Of a DNA stretch of 6,982 bases, positions 1-6,982 are shown piece after piece. The position numbers and the translations under genes are program-made. The number at the start of each line of letters is the position of its first letter. Position 1 is the first letter of the stretch. The stretch covers positions 1-6,982 of the forward strand of contig JAGSHA010000167.1 of NCBI GenBank assembly GCA_023954795.1, in the 5' to 3' direction. Under the pieces are notes generated by a model. It made no database searches and had not been told where the DNA came from. It worked only from the letters and a program-made list of their open reading frames with translations. This DNA is from Oceanospirillaceae bacterium. GTDB lineage: Bacteria; Pseudomonadota; Gammaproteobacteria; Pseudomonadales; Balneatricaceae.

Positions 1-660
1 AAACAGGACGTGAATATCAGTCAAAAAGAGCCGGAAATTATCGCTCCTGTCCCGGTTGCTCCAGTTGTTGCTGCGAAGCCAGAGATTGGTCTCCCGGGGA
101 GTGATGCGACACCGAGCACGGTATCTAAAGAGAAGCGAAAGCCAGACAGTTTGGCGGACATTGACGGCGAGGATAAACAACCTGAGACAAAACAGGTCGT
201 GGTTGTGGAACCAGCCAGCAAGCCTGCAGATAAGCCTTTGGTTGTTGAACGATCCGCACCCATATCAAAAGACACTGCGCCTGCGGCAAGTACGCCGGAA
301 GCGATTACCCATAAGCCCGTAGCTGAGGCCAAAAAAGATAAGGTACCGCGAACTGCGCGTATTCTGGCGGATGAAAAGGTATTGCTTGCGTTACCTGCCT
401 CCAATTACACATTGCAGTTACTGGGCGCCCGTGAAAAAGAGAGCATCGAGCGGTTTTTGCGGGCTTACAGTCAACTGGAAGGTGTGAGATCATTCGCTAC
501 CTTATTTAAAGGTAAGCCTTGGTATGTGGTTGTATATGGCTCGTTTTCAGACCGGAAGCAGGCTATTGCTGCGGTAAAAACATTACCAGCGCGGTTGAAA
601 AAGCAACGTCCATGGGCGCGTAGTATGAAGGGAATTCATAGCGATATAAATAAAAGATAA
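1..660 (+). CDS. SPOR domain (DamX-like) protein, C-terminal part, 5' end outside window
   Basis: This is a partial gene. The frame is open from base 1, and the GTG at position 10 has no visible ribosome site and is probably internal. About the first 115 residues counted from that GTG are rich in Lys, Pro, Ala and Val without secondary-structure signals, as expected of a periplasmic linker. A SPOR domain follows at about residues 132-210: YTLQLLGA (from base 406), then GKPWYVVVYGSF, then a PWARS end, the pattern of DamX/DedD-type proteins. SPOR domains bind glycan strands lacking stem peptides at the septum, so the protein probably takes part in cell division. A cytoplasmic region and a membrane segment would be expected upstream of the window. 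In related bacteria this gene sits between aroB and gltB; it is probably the damX counterpart, but the N-terminal half is not visible. It uses TTA and other codons that gltB avoids, suggesting lower expression. Confidence 0.9.
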   Translation, partial: KQDVNISQKEPEIIAPVPVAPVVAAKPEIGLPGSDATPSTVSKEKRKPDSLADIDGEDKQPETKQVVVVEPASKPADKPLVVERSAPISKDTAPAASTPEAITHKPVAEAKKDKVPRTARILADEKVLLALPASNYTLQLLGAREKESIERFLRAYSQLEGVRSFATLFKGKPWYVVVYGSFSDRKQAIAAVKTLPARLKKQRPWARSMKGIHSDINKR

Positions 661-738
661 TCTTTTATAAACAACAGGTTATCCATTTGTTAGGGGGGAT
701 TTAGAGGTCTCTCCGGTGCCCCTCTGCTTGTCTAAAAT

Positions 739-767
739 TTGTTCTTCCCCGCCTTGGTGTGTAAAAT
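739..767 (+). promoter_or_regulatory. Candidate sigma70 promoter for gltBD
   Basis: A -35-like TTGTTC (739-744) and a -10-like TAAAAT (762-767) are separated by exactly 17 nt. Transcription would start near 774, giving a 5' UTR of about 85 nt before gltB. The -10 is good and the -35 is weak, which fits an activated promoter, but this is pattern matching only. A second TAAAAT at 733-738 has no good -35 partner. No convincing terminator follows the SPOR gene in 661-738, so read-through from upstream may also contribute. Confidence 0.35.
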
Positions 768-783
768 AGCCGTCCCTTTTCGT

Positions 784-802
784 CTGCACTGCGCAACTGC
801 AG
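784..802 (+). repeat. Small inverted repeat in presumed gltB 5' UTR
   Basis: CTGCA (784-788) and TGCAG (798-802) form a 5-bp inverted repeat around a 9-nt loop, about 10 nt downstream of the start of transcription inferred from the candidate promoter. It could be a weak RNA hairpin or half of an operator. Repeats this short arise by chance, so no function is claimed. Confidence 0.2.
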
Positions 803-846
803 CATGAGGGCGCATTAAATAACGTGTTGATTATAAAGAATTTTTT

Positions 847-855
847 GAGTGAGGG
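847..855 (+). promoter_or_regulatory. Ribosome binding site of gltB
   Basis: The purine-rich stretch GAGTGAGGG lies just before the ATG at 859. The GAG at 847-849 is better spaced for pairing than the GAGG at 851-854, which is only 4 nt from the start. An in-frame TGA at 850-852 overlaps this stretch, and no start codon lies between it and the ATG, so the ATG at 859 is the earliest possible start. Confidence 0.6.
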
Positions 856-858
856 CTT

Positions 859-3800
859 ATGAGCAAGGGTCTTTATCGCCCCGGCGAGTTCAAGGATAAC
901 TGTGGCTTTGGCCTGATGGCACACATGCAGGGTCAGCCTAGTCACGATCTGCTGGAAAAAGCGATTGAAGCACTGGCATGCATGACTCACCGTGGCGGTA
1001 TCGCAGCTGACGGTAAGACAGGTGATGGTTGTGGCCTGTTGATGCAGAAACCGGATAGCTTCCTTCGTACCGTGGCACAAGAAGAGCTGAATGCCGAGCT
1101 GGGTGAGCAGTACGCTATTGGCATGGTATTTCTTCCACGTGACGCCGCTTCCGCTCAGACAGCTCGCGATGCAGTCAATGCAGCGCTAGAAGCTGAAGGT
1201 CTGGGTGTAACTGGTTGGCGTGTTGTTCCAACAGATGATAGCTGTCTGGGACCGATCGCTAAGGATACCTTGCCTCTGATCGAGCAGGTCTTCATCGCAG
1301 ATGGCGGCAAAACCGCCCGCGAATTTGCAATCAGTCTGTATGTATCTCGTCGCAAGGCTGAGATCGCAATGTCTACAGAAGAAGATTTCTACATTGCGAG
1401 TCTGTCCGACAAAGTTATTTCCTATAAAGGTCTGACGATGCCGGTTGACCTGCCAGTGTTCTTCAAAGATCTGGCAGATCCTCGTCTGGAAACAGCGGTG
1501 TGCACATACCATCAGCGTTTCTCTACGAATACGGCCCCACGCTGGCCGCTGGCGCAGCCATTCCGCTTCCTGGCCCACAACGGTGAGATCAATACTGTTG
1601 ACGGTAACCGCAATTGGGCGAAGGCGCGTGCTAAAAAGTTCAAGACTGATTTGTTGCCTAATCTCGATGAGCTGCAGCCAATTGTAAACACCACCGGTTC
1701 TGACTCCTCTTCCATGGATAACATGCTGGAGTTCCTGTTGGTGGGTGGTGTGGATATCTACCGTGCTGTACGCATGATCGTTCCGCCAGCGTGGCAGAAT
1801 GTGGATACCATGGATTCCGAGCTGCGTGCTTTCTACGACTACAACTCCATGCATATGGAACCGTGGGATGGCCCTGCGGGTATGGTAATGACTGATGGTC
1901 GTTACGCCGTATGTATGCTGGATCGAAATGGTCTGCGTCCTTCCCGTTGGGTGATGACCAAGCAAGGTTATATCTGCACCGCATCTGAAATCGGTGTGTT
2001 CTCCTACGAGCCTGAAGATATTGTGGCTCAGGGCCGTGTCGGACCGGGACAGATTCTGGCAATCGACACCGCTAAGGGTGAAGTGCTGCATACCGAAGAC
2101 GTAGACAATCGCCTGAAAAAGGCGCAGCCGTATAAAAAATGGCTGAAAGAAAATGCGCTGCGTCTGGAACAGACCATGAACCTGACCGAAGAGTCGCGCT
2201 CCTTCCGTGAAATGTCTGCGGATGAAGTGAAGACTCACATGAAAATGTTCCAGGTAACATTCGAGGAACGTGATCAGGTCCTGCGTCCACTGGGTGAATC
2301 CGGTATGGAAGCTGTGGGTTCCATGGGTGACGACAAGCCAATGGCTGTGTTGTCCAGCCGTGTCCGCTCTGTATACGACTACTTCCGTCAGCAGTTTGCG
2401 CAGGTAACCAACCCGCCAATCGATCCGCTGCGTGAAGCGATTGTTATGTCTCTGGAAACCTGTGTAGGTGCCGAGCGCAATATATTTGAAGAAACGCCCG
2501 AACATGCACGTCGTGTCATTCTGACTACGCCCGTGCTGTCTGCGAGCAAATTCCGTCGCCTGCGTGATAACGAGATCGATGGCTTTGAAGTTGAGATCAT
2601 TGATCTGAACTACAACCCGGACGAAATCTCTCTGGAACAGGCGATTGTTGCCATTGCGGATAAGGCTGAACAGGCTGTCCGTAACAGCAAAGTTATCCTG
2701 GTGTTGTCCGATGCTGCGATTGCCCGTAACTGCCTGCCTGTGCATGCAGCGATGGCGACCGGTGCAGTGCATCACCGTCTGGTCGAAAAAGGCCTGCGTT
2801 GCGATTCGAACATCGTTGTTGAATCCGGTACTGTGCGCGATCCACATCACTTCGCCGTGTTGTTCGGTTTTGGTGCGACGGCTGTCTATCCATATATGGC
2901 TTACCGTGTACTGAACGACCTGTGCACCAGCGGTGAGTTGACGCTGGATCCTCTGGACTCGCACGAGAACTACCGTAAAGGTATCAACAAAGGCTTGATG
3001 AAGATCCTGTCTAAGATGGGTATCTCCACTGTTGCGTCCTATCGCGGTGCACAGCTGTTCGAAGCCATTGGTTTGAGCAGTGAAATCGTTGATCTGTGCT
3101 TTAAGGGCGTGGCAAGCCGAATTGAAGGTGCTCGTTTCGAGGACTTCCAGTTTGAACAGAGCCTGCTGGCAAAAGAAGCCTGGACTGCGCGTAAGCCAAT
3201 TCAGGCTGGCGGCCTGCTGAAGTACAAACACGGTGGCGAATACCACGCGTATAACCCTGACGTGGTACGTACTATCCACGAAGCGGTTGAGTCCGGTAAC
3301 TACTCTGATTACCAGAAGTATGCCGATCTGGTTAATAACCGCGGTGTTGCTACCCTGCGCGACTTGCTCTCCCTGCGTAAAGATGTGAAATCCATCTCGC
3401 TGGACGAAGTTGAGCCGGTCGACAATATCTTCAAACGTTTTGACTCCGCTGCAATGTCTCTGGGTGCTTTGTCTCCAGAAGCACATGAAGCGCTAGCGGT
3501 AGCGATGAACGAGCTGGGCGGTCGTTCCAACTCGGGTGAAGGTGGTGAGGATGAAGCCCGCCACGGCACCATGAAACGCTCCAAGATCAAGCAGGTGGCT
3601 TCTGGCCGCTTTGGTGTGACACCAGAATATCTGGTCAACGCCGAAGTTATGCAGATCAAAGTTGCGCAGGGTGCGAAGCCAGGTGAAGGTGGGCAGCTGC
3701 CAGGTGGTAAAGTGAATCAGCTGATTGCGCGTTTGCGTTATGCAGTGCCCGGCGTCACGCTGATCTCTCCTCCACCACACCACGATATCTACTCTATCGA

Positions 3801-5316
3801 AGACTTGGCGCAGCTGATTTTCGATCTGAAGCAGGTTAACCCTGAAGGTCTGGTCTCCGTTAAGCTGGTTTCTCGTCCAGGTGTTGGCACCATCGCCTGT
3901 GGTGTTGCTAAAGCCTACGCGGATCTGATCACGATCTCCGGTTATGACGGCGGTACTGCGGCGTCTCCACTGACCTCTATCCATCATGCCGGTTCTCCTT
4001 GGGAGCTGGGCTTGTCTGATGCTCACCAGTCTCTGCGTGGCAACCACTTGCGTGGTAGCGTGCGTCTGCAGACAGATGGCGGTCTGAAGACCGGTCTGGA
4101 TGTGGTTAAAGGCGCAATGCTGGGTGCAGAGAGCTTTGGTTTCGGTACGATGCCGATGGTCGCGCTGGGTTGTAAATATCTGCGAATCTGTCACCTGAAT
4201 AACTGTGCGACCGGTGTTGCAACTCAGAACGATAAACTGCGTGATGATCACTTCCGCGGTACCGTTGAAATGGTTAAAAACTTCTTCCGTTTCGTTGCAG
4301 AGGAAGCGCGTCAGTGGATGGCTGAACTGGGTATTCGCTCCATGGAAGAGCTGGTGGGTCGTGTTGACCTGCTGGAAATTCTGAGTGGTGAAACCAGCAA
4401 GCAGAAGAATCTGGATCTGGGCCCGATCATCAGTGATGGTGGCGTACCGGCTGAGTATCCACAGGTTTGTCAGGTTGAACGCAACTTGCCATACGATCCA
4501 GCTACGCTGAACCAGCAGATGCAGGAACTGACTCAAGTTGCTATCGAAGGCAAACAGGGCGGTGAATGGTCGTTGAATATCACCAACTGTGACCGTTCTG
4601 TCGGTGCCCGTACTTCCGGTGCCATTGCAAAAGTGCATGGCAATCAGGGTATGGCCGATAAGCCAATTACCTTCAAATTCAAAGGTCATGCAGGCCAGTC
4701 CTTCGGTGTATGGAATGCCGGTGGTCAGAACCTGTATCTGGAAGGTGATGCCAACGATTATGTTGGTAAAGGCATGGCGGGCGGTAAGGTTGTCCTGCGT
4801 CCATTCGACGAGGTGACCTACAACTCGAACGAAACCTCCATCATGGGTAACACTTGTCTGTACGGTGCTACTGGCGGCAAGCTGTTCGCAGCAGGCTGTG
4901 CCGGTGAGCGTTTTGCAGTACGTAACTCCGGGGTTCACGCCGTTATTGAAGGTGCTGGCGACCACTGTTGTGAGTACATGACCGGTGGTCTGGTCACTGT
5001 ACTGGGTGGCACTGGTTACAACTTCGGTGCAGGCATGACCGGCGGTTTTGCCTACGTACTGGATCAGGAAAATACCTTTGTGGATAACTACAACCACGAG
5101 TTGGTTGAGATCCACCGCATCCATACTGAGCAGATGGAAGCGTATAAAAACCACCTGCGCTCTGTGATCACAGAGTTTGTTGACGAGACAGGCAGCGCCT
5201 GGGGTCAGACTATCCTGGATGACTTTGACGACTATATCGGTCGTTTCTGGCTGGTGAAACCTAAGGCGGCAAGCCTGGGTGATCTGCTGGACAACATGCG
5301 CAGCCGTCCTGAGTAA
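859..5316 (+). CDS. gltB: Glutamate synthase [NADPH] large (alpha) subunit
   Basis: This cytoplasmic enzyme makes two glutamates from glutamine and 2-oxoglutarate, using electrons from GltD. The 1485 residues match the usual proteobacterial length. The first 14 residues are a short propeptide, whose removal would expose Cys15 (in DNCGFG) as the N-terminal glutaminase nucleophile. Arg45 (HRGG) and Asn241-Gly242 (HNGEINT) are the expected substrate and oxyanion-hole residues. Domains in order: class II glutaminase (15 to about 430), central domain (about 475-760), FMN synthase domain (about 800-1190) with NSGEGGED (891-898), PPPHHDIYS (971-979), Lys1002 and SGYDGG (1027-1032), and a C-terminal GXGXG beta-helix (about 1235-1420). 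Cys1105, Cys1111 and Cys1116 (C-x5-C-x4-C) bind the [3Fe-4S] cluster. The gene ends in tandem stops TAA TAG. Codon use is strongly biased (CTG for Leu, CGT for Arg), as in highly expressed genes. One oddity is GGTAASP where the family usually has GGTGASP. No frameshift or truncation is seen. Confidence 0.99.
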   Translation: MSKGLYRPGEFKDNCGFGLMAHMQGQPSHDLLEKAIEALACMTHRGGIAADGKTGDGCGLLMQKPDSFLRTVAQEELNAELGEQYAIGMVFLPRDAASAQTARDAVNAALEAEGLGVTGWRVVPTDDSCLGPIAKDTLPLIEQVFIADGGKTAREFAISLYVSRRKAEIAMSTEEDFYIASLSDKVISYKGLTMPVDLPVFFKDLADPRLETAVCTYHQRFSTNTAPRWPLAQPFRFLAHNGEINTVDGNRNWAKARAKKFKTDLLPNLDELQPIVNTTGSDSSSMDNMLEFLLVGGVDIYRAVRMIVPPAWQNVDTMDSELRAFYDYNSMHMEPWDGPAGMVMTDGRYAVCMLDRNGLRPSRWVMTKQGYICTASEIGVFSYEPEDIVAQGRVGPGQILAIDTAKGEVLHTEDVDNRLKKAQPYKKWLKENALRLEQTMNLTEESRSFREMSADEVKTHMKMFQVTFEERDQVLRPLGESGMEAVGSMGDDKPMAVLSSRVRSVYDYFRQQFAQVTNPPIDPLREAIVMSLETCVGAERNIFEETPEHARRVILTTPVLSASKFRRLRDNEIDGFEVEIIDLNYNPDEISLEQAIVAIADKAEQAVRNSKVILVLSDAAIARNCLPVHAAMATGAVHHRLVEKGLRCDSNIVVESGTVRDPHHFAVLFGFGATAVYPYMAYRVLNDLCTSGELTLDPLDSHENYRKGINKGLMKILSKMGISTVASYRGAQLFEAIGLSSEIVDLCFKGVASRIEGARFEDFQFEQSLLAKEAWTARKPIQAGGLLKYKHGGEYHAYNPDVVRTIHEAVESGNYSDYQKYADLVNNRGVATLRDLLSLRKDVKSISLDEVEPVDNIFKRFDSAAMSLGALSPEAHEALAVAMNELGGRSNSGEGGEDEARHGTMKRSKIKQVASGRFGVTPEYLVNAEVMQIKVAQGAKPGEGGQLPGGKVNQLIARLRYAVPGVTLISPPPHHDIYSIEDLAQLIFDLKQVNPEGLVSVKLVSRPGVGTIACGVAKAYADLITISGYDGGTAASPLTSIHHAGSPWELGLSDAHQSLRGNHLRGSVRLQTDGGLKTGLDVVKGAMLGAESFGFGTMPMVALGCKYLRICHLNNCATGVATQNDKLRDDHFRGTVEMVKNFFRFVAEEARQWMAELGIRSMEELVGRVDLLEILSGETSKQKNLDLGPIISDGGVPAEYPQVCQVERNLPYDPATLNQQMQELTQVAIEGKQGGEWSLNITNCDRSVGARTSGAIAKVHGNQGMADKPITFKFKGHAGQSFGVWNAGGQNLYLEGDANDYVGKGMAGGKVVLRPFDEVTYNSNETSIMGNTCLYGATGGKLFAAGCAGERFAVRNSGVHAVIEGAGDHCCEYMTGGLVTVLGGTGYNFGAGMTGGFAYVLDQENTFVDNYNHELVEIHRIHTEQMEAYKNHLRSVITEFVDETGSAWGQTILDDFDDYIGRFWLVKPKAASLGDLLDNMRSRPE

Positions 5317-5356
5317 TAGCATCAGGCGTTTTTATTAACAGGTAAAAGAGTAACGA

Positions 5357-5376
5357 GCGCCTGCCAGAGCAGGCGC
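5357..5376 (+). other. Perfect GC-rich stem-loop between gltB and gltD
   Basis: GCGCCTGC (5357-5364) and GCAGGCGC (5369-5376) are exact reverse complements around the 4-nt loop CAGA. The stem is 8 bp, with seven G-C pairs and one A-T pair. No T-run follows, so it is not an intrinsic terminator. It lies 40 nt after the gltB stop and ends 6 nt before the gltD Shine-Dalgarno sequence. Possible roles are protecting the gltB 3' end from exonucleases, guiding mRNA processing, or tuning gltD translation. The structure is seen directly; the role is inference. Confidence 0.75.
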
Positions 5377-5382
5377 CCAGAT

Positions 5383-5388
5383 GAGGTG
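5383..5388 (+). promoter_or_regulatory. Ribosome binding site of gltD
   Basis: GAGGTG, a near-complete match to the anti-Shine-Dalgarno complement, ends 5 nt before the ATG at 5394. It is stronger than the gltB site and fixes the gltD start. Its closeness to the upstream hairpin means that a ribosome loading here would sit against the stem. Confidence 0.8.
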
Positions 5389-5393
5389 GGAAC

Positions 5394-6815
5394 ATGACTG
5401 AGCGTTTACACAACGATTTCCAGTTCCTTGACGTGTCCCGTGAAGGACCGCAAAAGATTGAGGCTGAAGTTCGTAAACAAGAATTTGCCGAGATCTACGA
5501 GCCGTTTGCTGAAGAAGATGCGTCCGACCAGGCACACCGTTGCCTGGAATGTGGTAACCCGTACTGTTCATGGAAGTGTCCGGTACACAACCATATCCCT
5601 AACTGGCTGAAGCTGGTTTCGGAAGGCAATATTATTGAAGCGGCTAACCTGAGCCATCAGACAAACTCTCTGCCAGAAGTATGCGGCCGCGTTTGTCCTC
5701 AGGATCGCCTGTGTGAAGGGTCTTGTACTCTGAACGACGGTTTCGGTGCTGTGACAATCGGTTCAGTTGAGAAATATATCACTGATACCGCGTTTGCGAT
5801 GGGCTGGAAGCCGGACATGTCCGAAACTCCAGAAACGGATAAAGTCGTTGCGATCATCGGCGCAGGCCCTGCGGGTCTGGGGTGTGCAGATATTCTCGCC
5901 CGCAACGGTGTTAAACCGGTCGTTTTTGATCGTAATCCTGAAATCGGCGGTTTGCTGACCTTTGGTATTCCAGAGTTTAAGCTGGAAAAAAGTGTGATGT
6001 CACGTCGTCGCGAAGTGTTCGAAGAGATGGGCGTTGAATTCCGTCTGAACACGGAAGTGGGTAAAGATATCACGATGCAGGAGCTGATCGACCAGTACGA
6101 TTCAGTATTCCTTGGCATGGGAACCTACACCTACATGAAGGGTGGCTTCCCAGGTGAAGACCTGGACGGCGTGTACGATGCATTGCCATTCCTGATCTCC
6201 AACGTTAATCATTGCCTGGGCTTTGAAAAAGACCCGGCTGAGTTCATCGACCTGAAAAATAAGAAGGTTGTGGTACTGGGTGGTGGTGATACGGCGATGG
6301 ACTGTAACCGTACTTCTATCCGTCAGGGTGCTGAGTCTGTGGTATGTGCATACCGTCGAGACGAAGAAAACATGCCGGGTTCCAAGCGCGAAGTAGAAAA
6401 TGCGCGTGAAGAAGGTGTGCAGTTCATGTTTAACCGCCAGCCTGTTGAGGTGGTCGGTGAGAATGGTCAGGTAACCGGCATCAAAGTGGTTTCAACCCAG
6501 ATGGGTGAACCCGATGAGAACGGTCGCCGTCGCGCAGAAGTCGTTGCTGGATCTGAAGAGATTCTGCCAGCTGATGCTATTTTGGTGGCATTTGGTTTCC
6601 GTCCGAGTCCGGCGCCTTGGTTCGCTGACTTTGGTATCGAACTTCACGAAGATGGTCGCGTCAAAGCACCGGAAGCGGGTGATTTTGCTTTCCAGACAAC
6701 GAATCCAAAAGTGTTTGCCGGTGGCGACATGGTGCGTGGTTCTGATCTGGTGGTAACCGCGATTTTTGAAGGTCGTACAGCGGCAGAAAGCATTCTGGAT
6801 TACCTGGAAGTCTGA
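5394..6815 (+). CDS. gltD: Glutamate synthase [NADPH] small (beta) subunit
   Basis: GltD oxidises NADPH on FAD and passes electrons through iron-sulfur clusters to the FMN of GltB. The 473 residues are full length for the family. The N-terminal region carries two cysteine groups that ligate the [4Fe-4S] clusters: Cys50, 53, 58 and 62 (CLECGNPYCSWKC) and Cys97, 101, 107 and 111 (CGRVCPQDRLCEGSC). GAGPAG (156-161) is the first Rossmann glycine motif, for FAD. GGGDTA (296-301) belongs to the second nucleotide fold, for NADPH, and is followed by CAYRRDEENMPGS (318-330). FAGGDMVRGSDLVV (441-454) is the C-terminal FAD-contacting segment typical of this flavoprotein family. It lies 77 nt after gltB and shares its terminator, as expected for an operon with matched subunits. 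Related proteins with this architecture include PreT and the NfnB-type subunits, but pairing with gltB settles the identity. Confidence 0.98.
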   Translation: MTERLHNDFQFLDVSREGPQKIEAEVRKQEFAEIYEPFAEEDASDQAHRCLECGNPYCSWKCPVHNHIPNWLKLVSEGNIIEAANLSHQTNSLPEVCGRVCPQDRLCEGSCTLNDGFGAVTIGSVEKYITDTAFAMGWKPDMSETPETDKVVAIIGAGPAGLGCADILARNGVKPVVFDRNPEIGGLLTFGIPEFKLEKSVMSRRREVFEEMGVEFRLNTEVGKDITMQELIDQYDSVFLGMGTYTYMKGGFPGEDLDGVYDALPFLISNVNHCLGFEKDPAEFIDLKNKKVVVLGGGDTAMDCNRTSIRQGAESVVCAYRRDEENMPGSKREVENAREEGVQFMFNRQPVEVVGENGQVTGIKVVSTQMGEPDENGRRRAEVVAGSEEILPADAILVAFGFRPSPAPWFADFGIELHEDGRVKAPEAGDFAFQTTNPKVFAGGDMVRGSDLVVTAIFEGRTAAESILDYLEV

Positions 6816-6830
6816 TCTGAGCTTGTACTG

Positions 6831-6858
6831 AAAAAGGCCGCTAATTGCGGCCTTTTTT
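6831..6858 (+). terminator. Rho-independent terminator of gltBD
   Basis: GGCCGC (6836-6841) pairs with GCGGCC (6847-6852) around the loop TAATT and is followed by six Ts (6853-6858). Five As before the stem (6831-6835) can pair with the Ts, so the stem may extend to 11 bp and could also work on the opposite strand. It starts 15 nt after the gltD stop. Confidence 0.93.
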
Positions 6859-6982
6859 ATAGTGAACAAGTAACTGATTGAAGCGTTGATCTGCTTCAGA
6901 AACCTATGCTCAAGTTGCAGCGCATTTATGCTGTGAAGTAAGTAGAATAGGTGCATTCGAATTTCTTAACTCTTGTGTATGG
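6859..6982. other. Intergenic region after gltBD, no gene recognised
   Basis: No credible coding region is visible. A TAGAAT at 6943-6948 could serve as a -10 element, but no -35 lies at proper spacing. A TGAAGC/GCTTCA inverted repeat (6879-6884 and 6893-6898, 8-nt loop) lacks a T-run. By gene order in related bacteria this could be the leader of hemE, but nothing in the visible bases shows that. Confidence 0.4.

Noticed and set aside
10..12. GTG as the true start of the SPOR gene
   Set aside because: The frame is open upstream to base 1, and SPOR proteins of this type need an N-terminal membrane anchor, which is not present after this codon.
21..404. 127-codon minus-strand open frame opposite the SPOR gene linker
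   Set aside because: It is a low-complexity Ala/Ser/Gly/Thr-rich shadow of the Lys/Pro/Ala linker, with no recognisable domain.
670..691. AACAA / TTGTT inverted repeat after the SPOR gene stop
   Set aside because: It is a short AT-rich stem with a 12-nt loop and is expected by chance.
692..723. Possible terminator formed by AGGGG and CCCCT after the SPOR gene
   Set aside because: The arms are 5 bp, the enclosed loop is 22 nt and no T-run follows, so it does not look like an intrinsic terminator.
804..818. Tiny leader peptide (ATG plus three codons) upstream of gltB
   Set aside because: It is only four codons before a stop, has no ribosome binding site and shows no regulatory codon run.
1186..3486. 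766-codon open frame on the minus strand within gltB
   Set aside because: It is codon-aligned with gltB, and its openness follows from gltB avoiding TTA, CTA and TCA. The translation shows no recognisable domain and is rich in His, Thr and Gln, as expected from reverse complements of biased codons.
3493..5322. 609-codon open frame on the minus strand within gltB
   Set aside because: It is the same antisense frame as the previous item, split from it only by a CTA leucine codon of gltB. There is no independent evidence of coding.
6879..6898. TGAAGC/GCTTCA hairpin after the gltBD terminator
   Set aside because: It is a 6-bp stem with no T-run; transcription should already have ended at 6858. 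It could be chance or an operator, with no supporting evidence.
6979..6982. ATG at the window end as the start of the next gene
   Set aside because: The bases before it contain no Shine-Dalgarno-like sequence, and only one codon is visible.

Overview
The window is an ordinary chromosomal housekeeping region of a gammaproteobacterium. It carries the 3' end of a SPOR-domain (DamX-like) cell-division gene, then a complete gltB-gltD operon encoding both subunits of NADPH-dependent glutamate synthase (GOGAT). All genes lie on the + strand. From memory of the families, the proteins resemble those of the Pseudomonas/Oceanospirillales side of the class. The order SPOR gene then gltBD (instead of damX-dam-rpe as in enterics) matches the aroK-aroB-SPOR-gltB-gltD-hemE neighbourhood known in pseudomonads. 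The genus cannot be fixed from the sequence alone.

Layout: positions 1-660 are the open-ended C-terminal part of the SPOR protein, a Lys/Pro/Ala-rich linker followed by the SPOR domain. Positions 661-858 are a 198-nt leader region with a plausible sigma70 promoter at 739-767 and a small inverted repeat in the presumed 5' UTR. gltB (859-5316) encodes the large subunit with glutaminase, central, FMN/3Fe-4S synthase and GXGXG beta-helix domains, and every key motif is intact. The 77-nt spacer to gltD contains a perfect 8-bp GC-rich stem-loop (5357-5376) just ahead of a strong gltD ribosome binding site. gltD (5394-6815) encodes the small, FAD- and NADPH-binding, two-[4Fe-4S] subunit. A classic Rho-independent terminator (6831-6858) closes the operon. 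The last ~120 nt hold no recognisable gene and are probably the leader of the next gene.

The two Glt proteins act together. GltD takes electrons from NADPH through FAD and its Fe-S clusters and passes them to the FMN of GltB. GltB hydrolyses glutamine at its N-terminal cysteine, channels the ammonia internally to 2-oxoglutarate and makes two glutamates per cycle. With glutamine synthetase this is the main low-ammonium assimilation route.

I found no mobile element, CRISPR array, RNA gene or new system. The points worth a second look are modest: the intra-operon hairpin, the near-total absence of TTA/CTA/TCA codons in gltB (which creates very long false antisense reading frames), and one residue variation in the FMN-binding motif.
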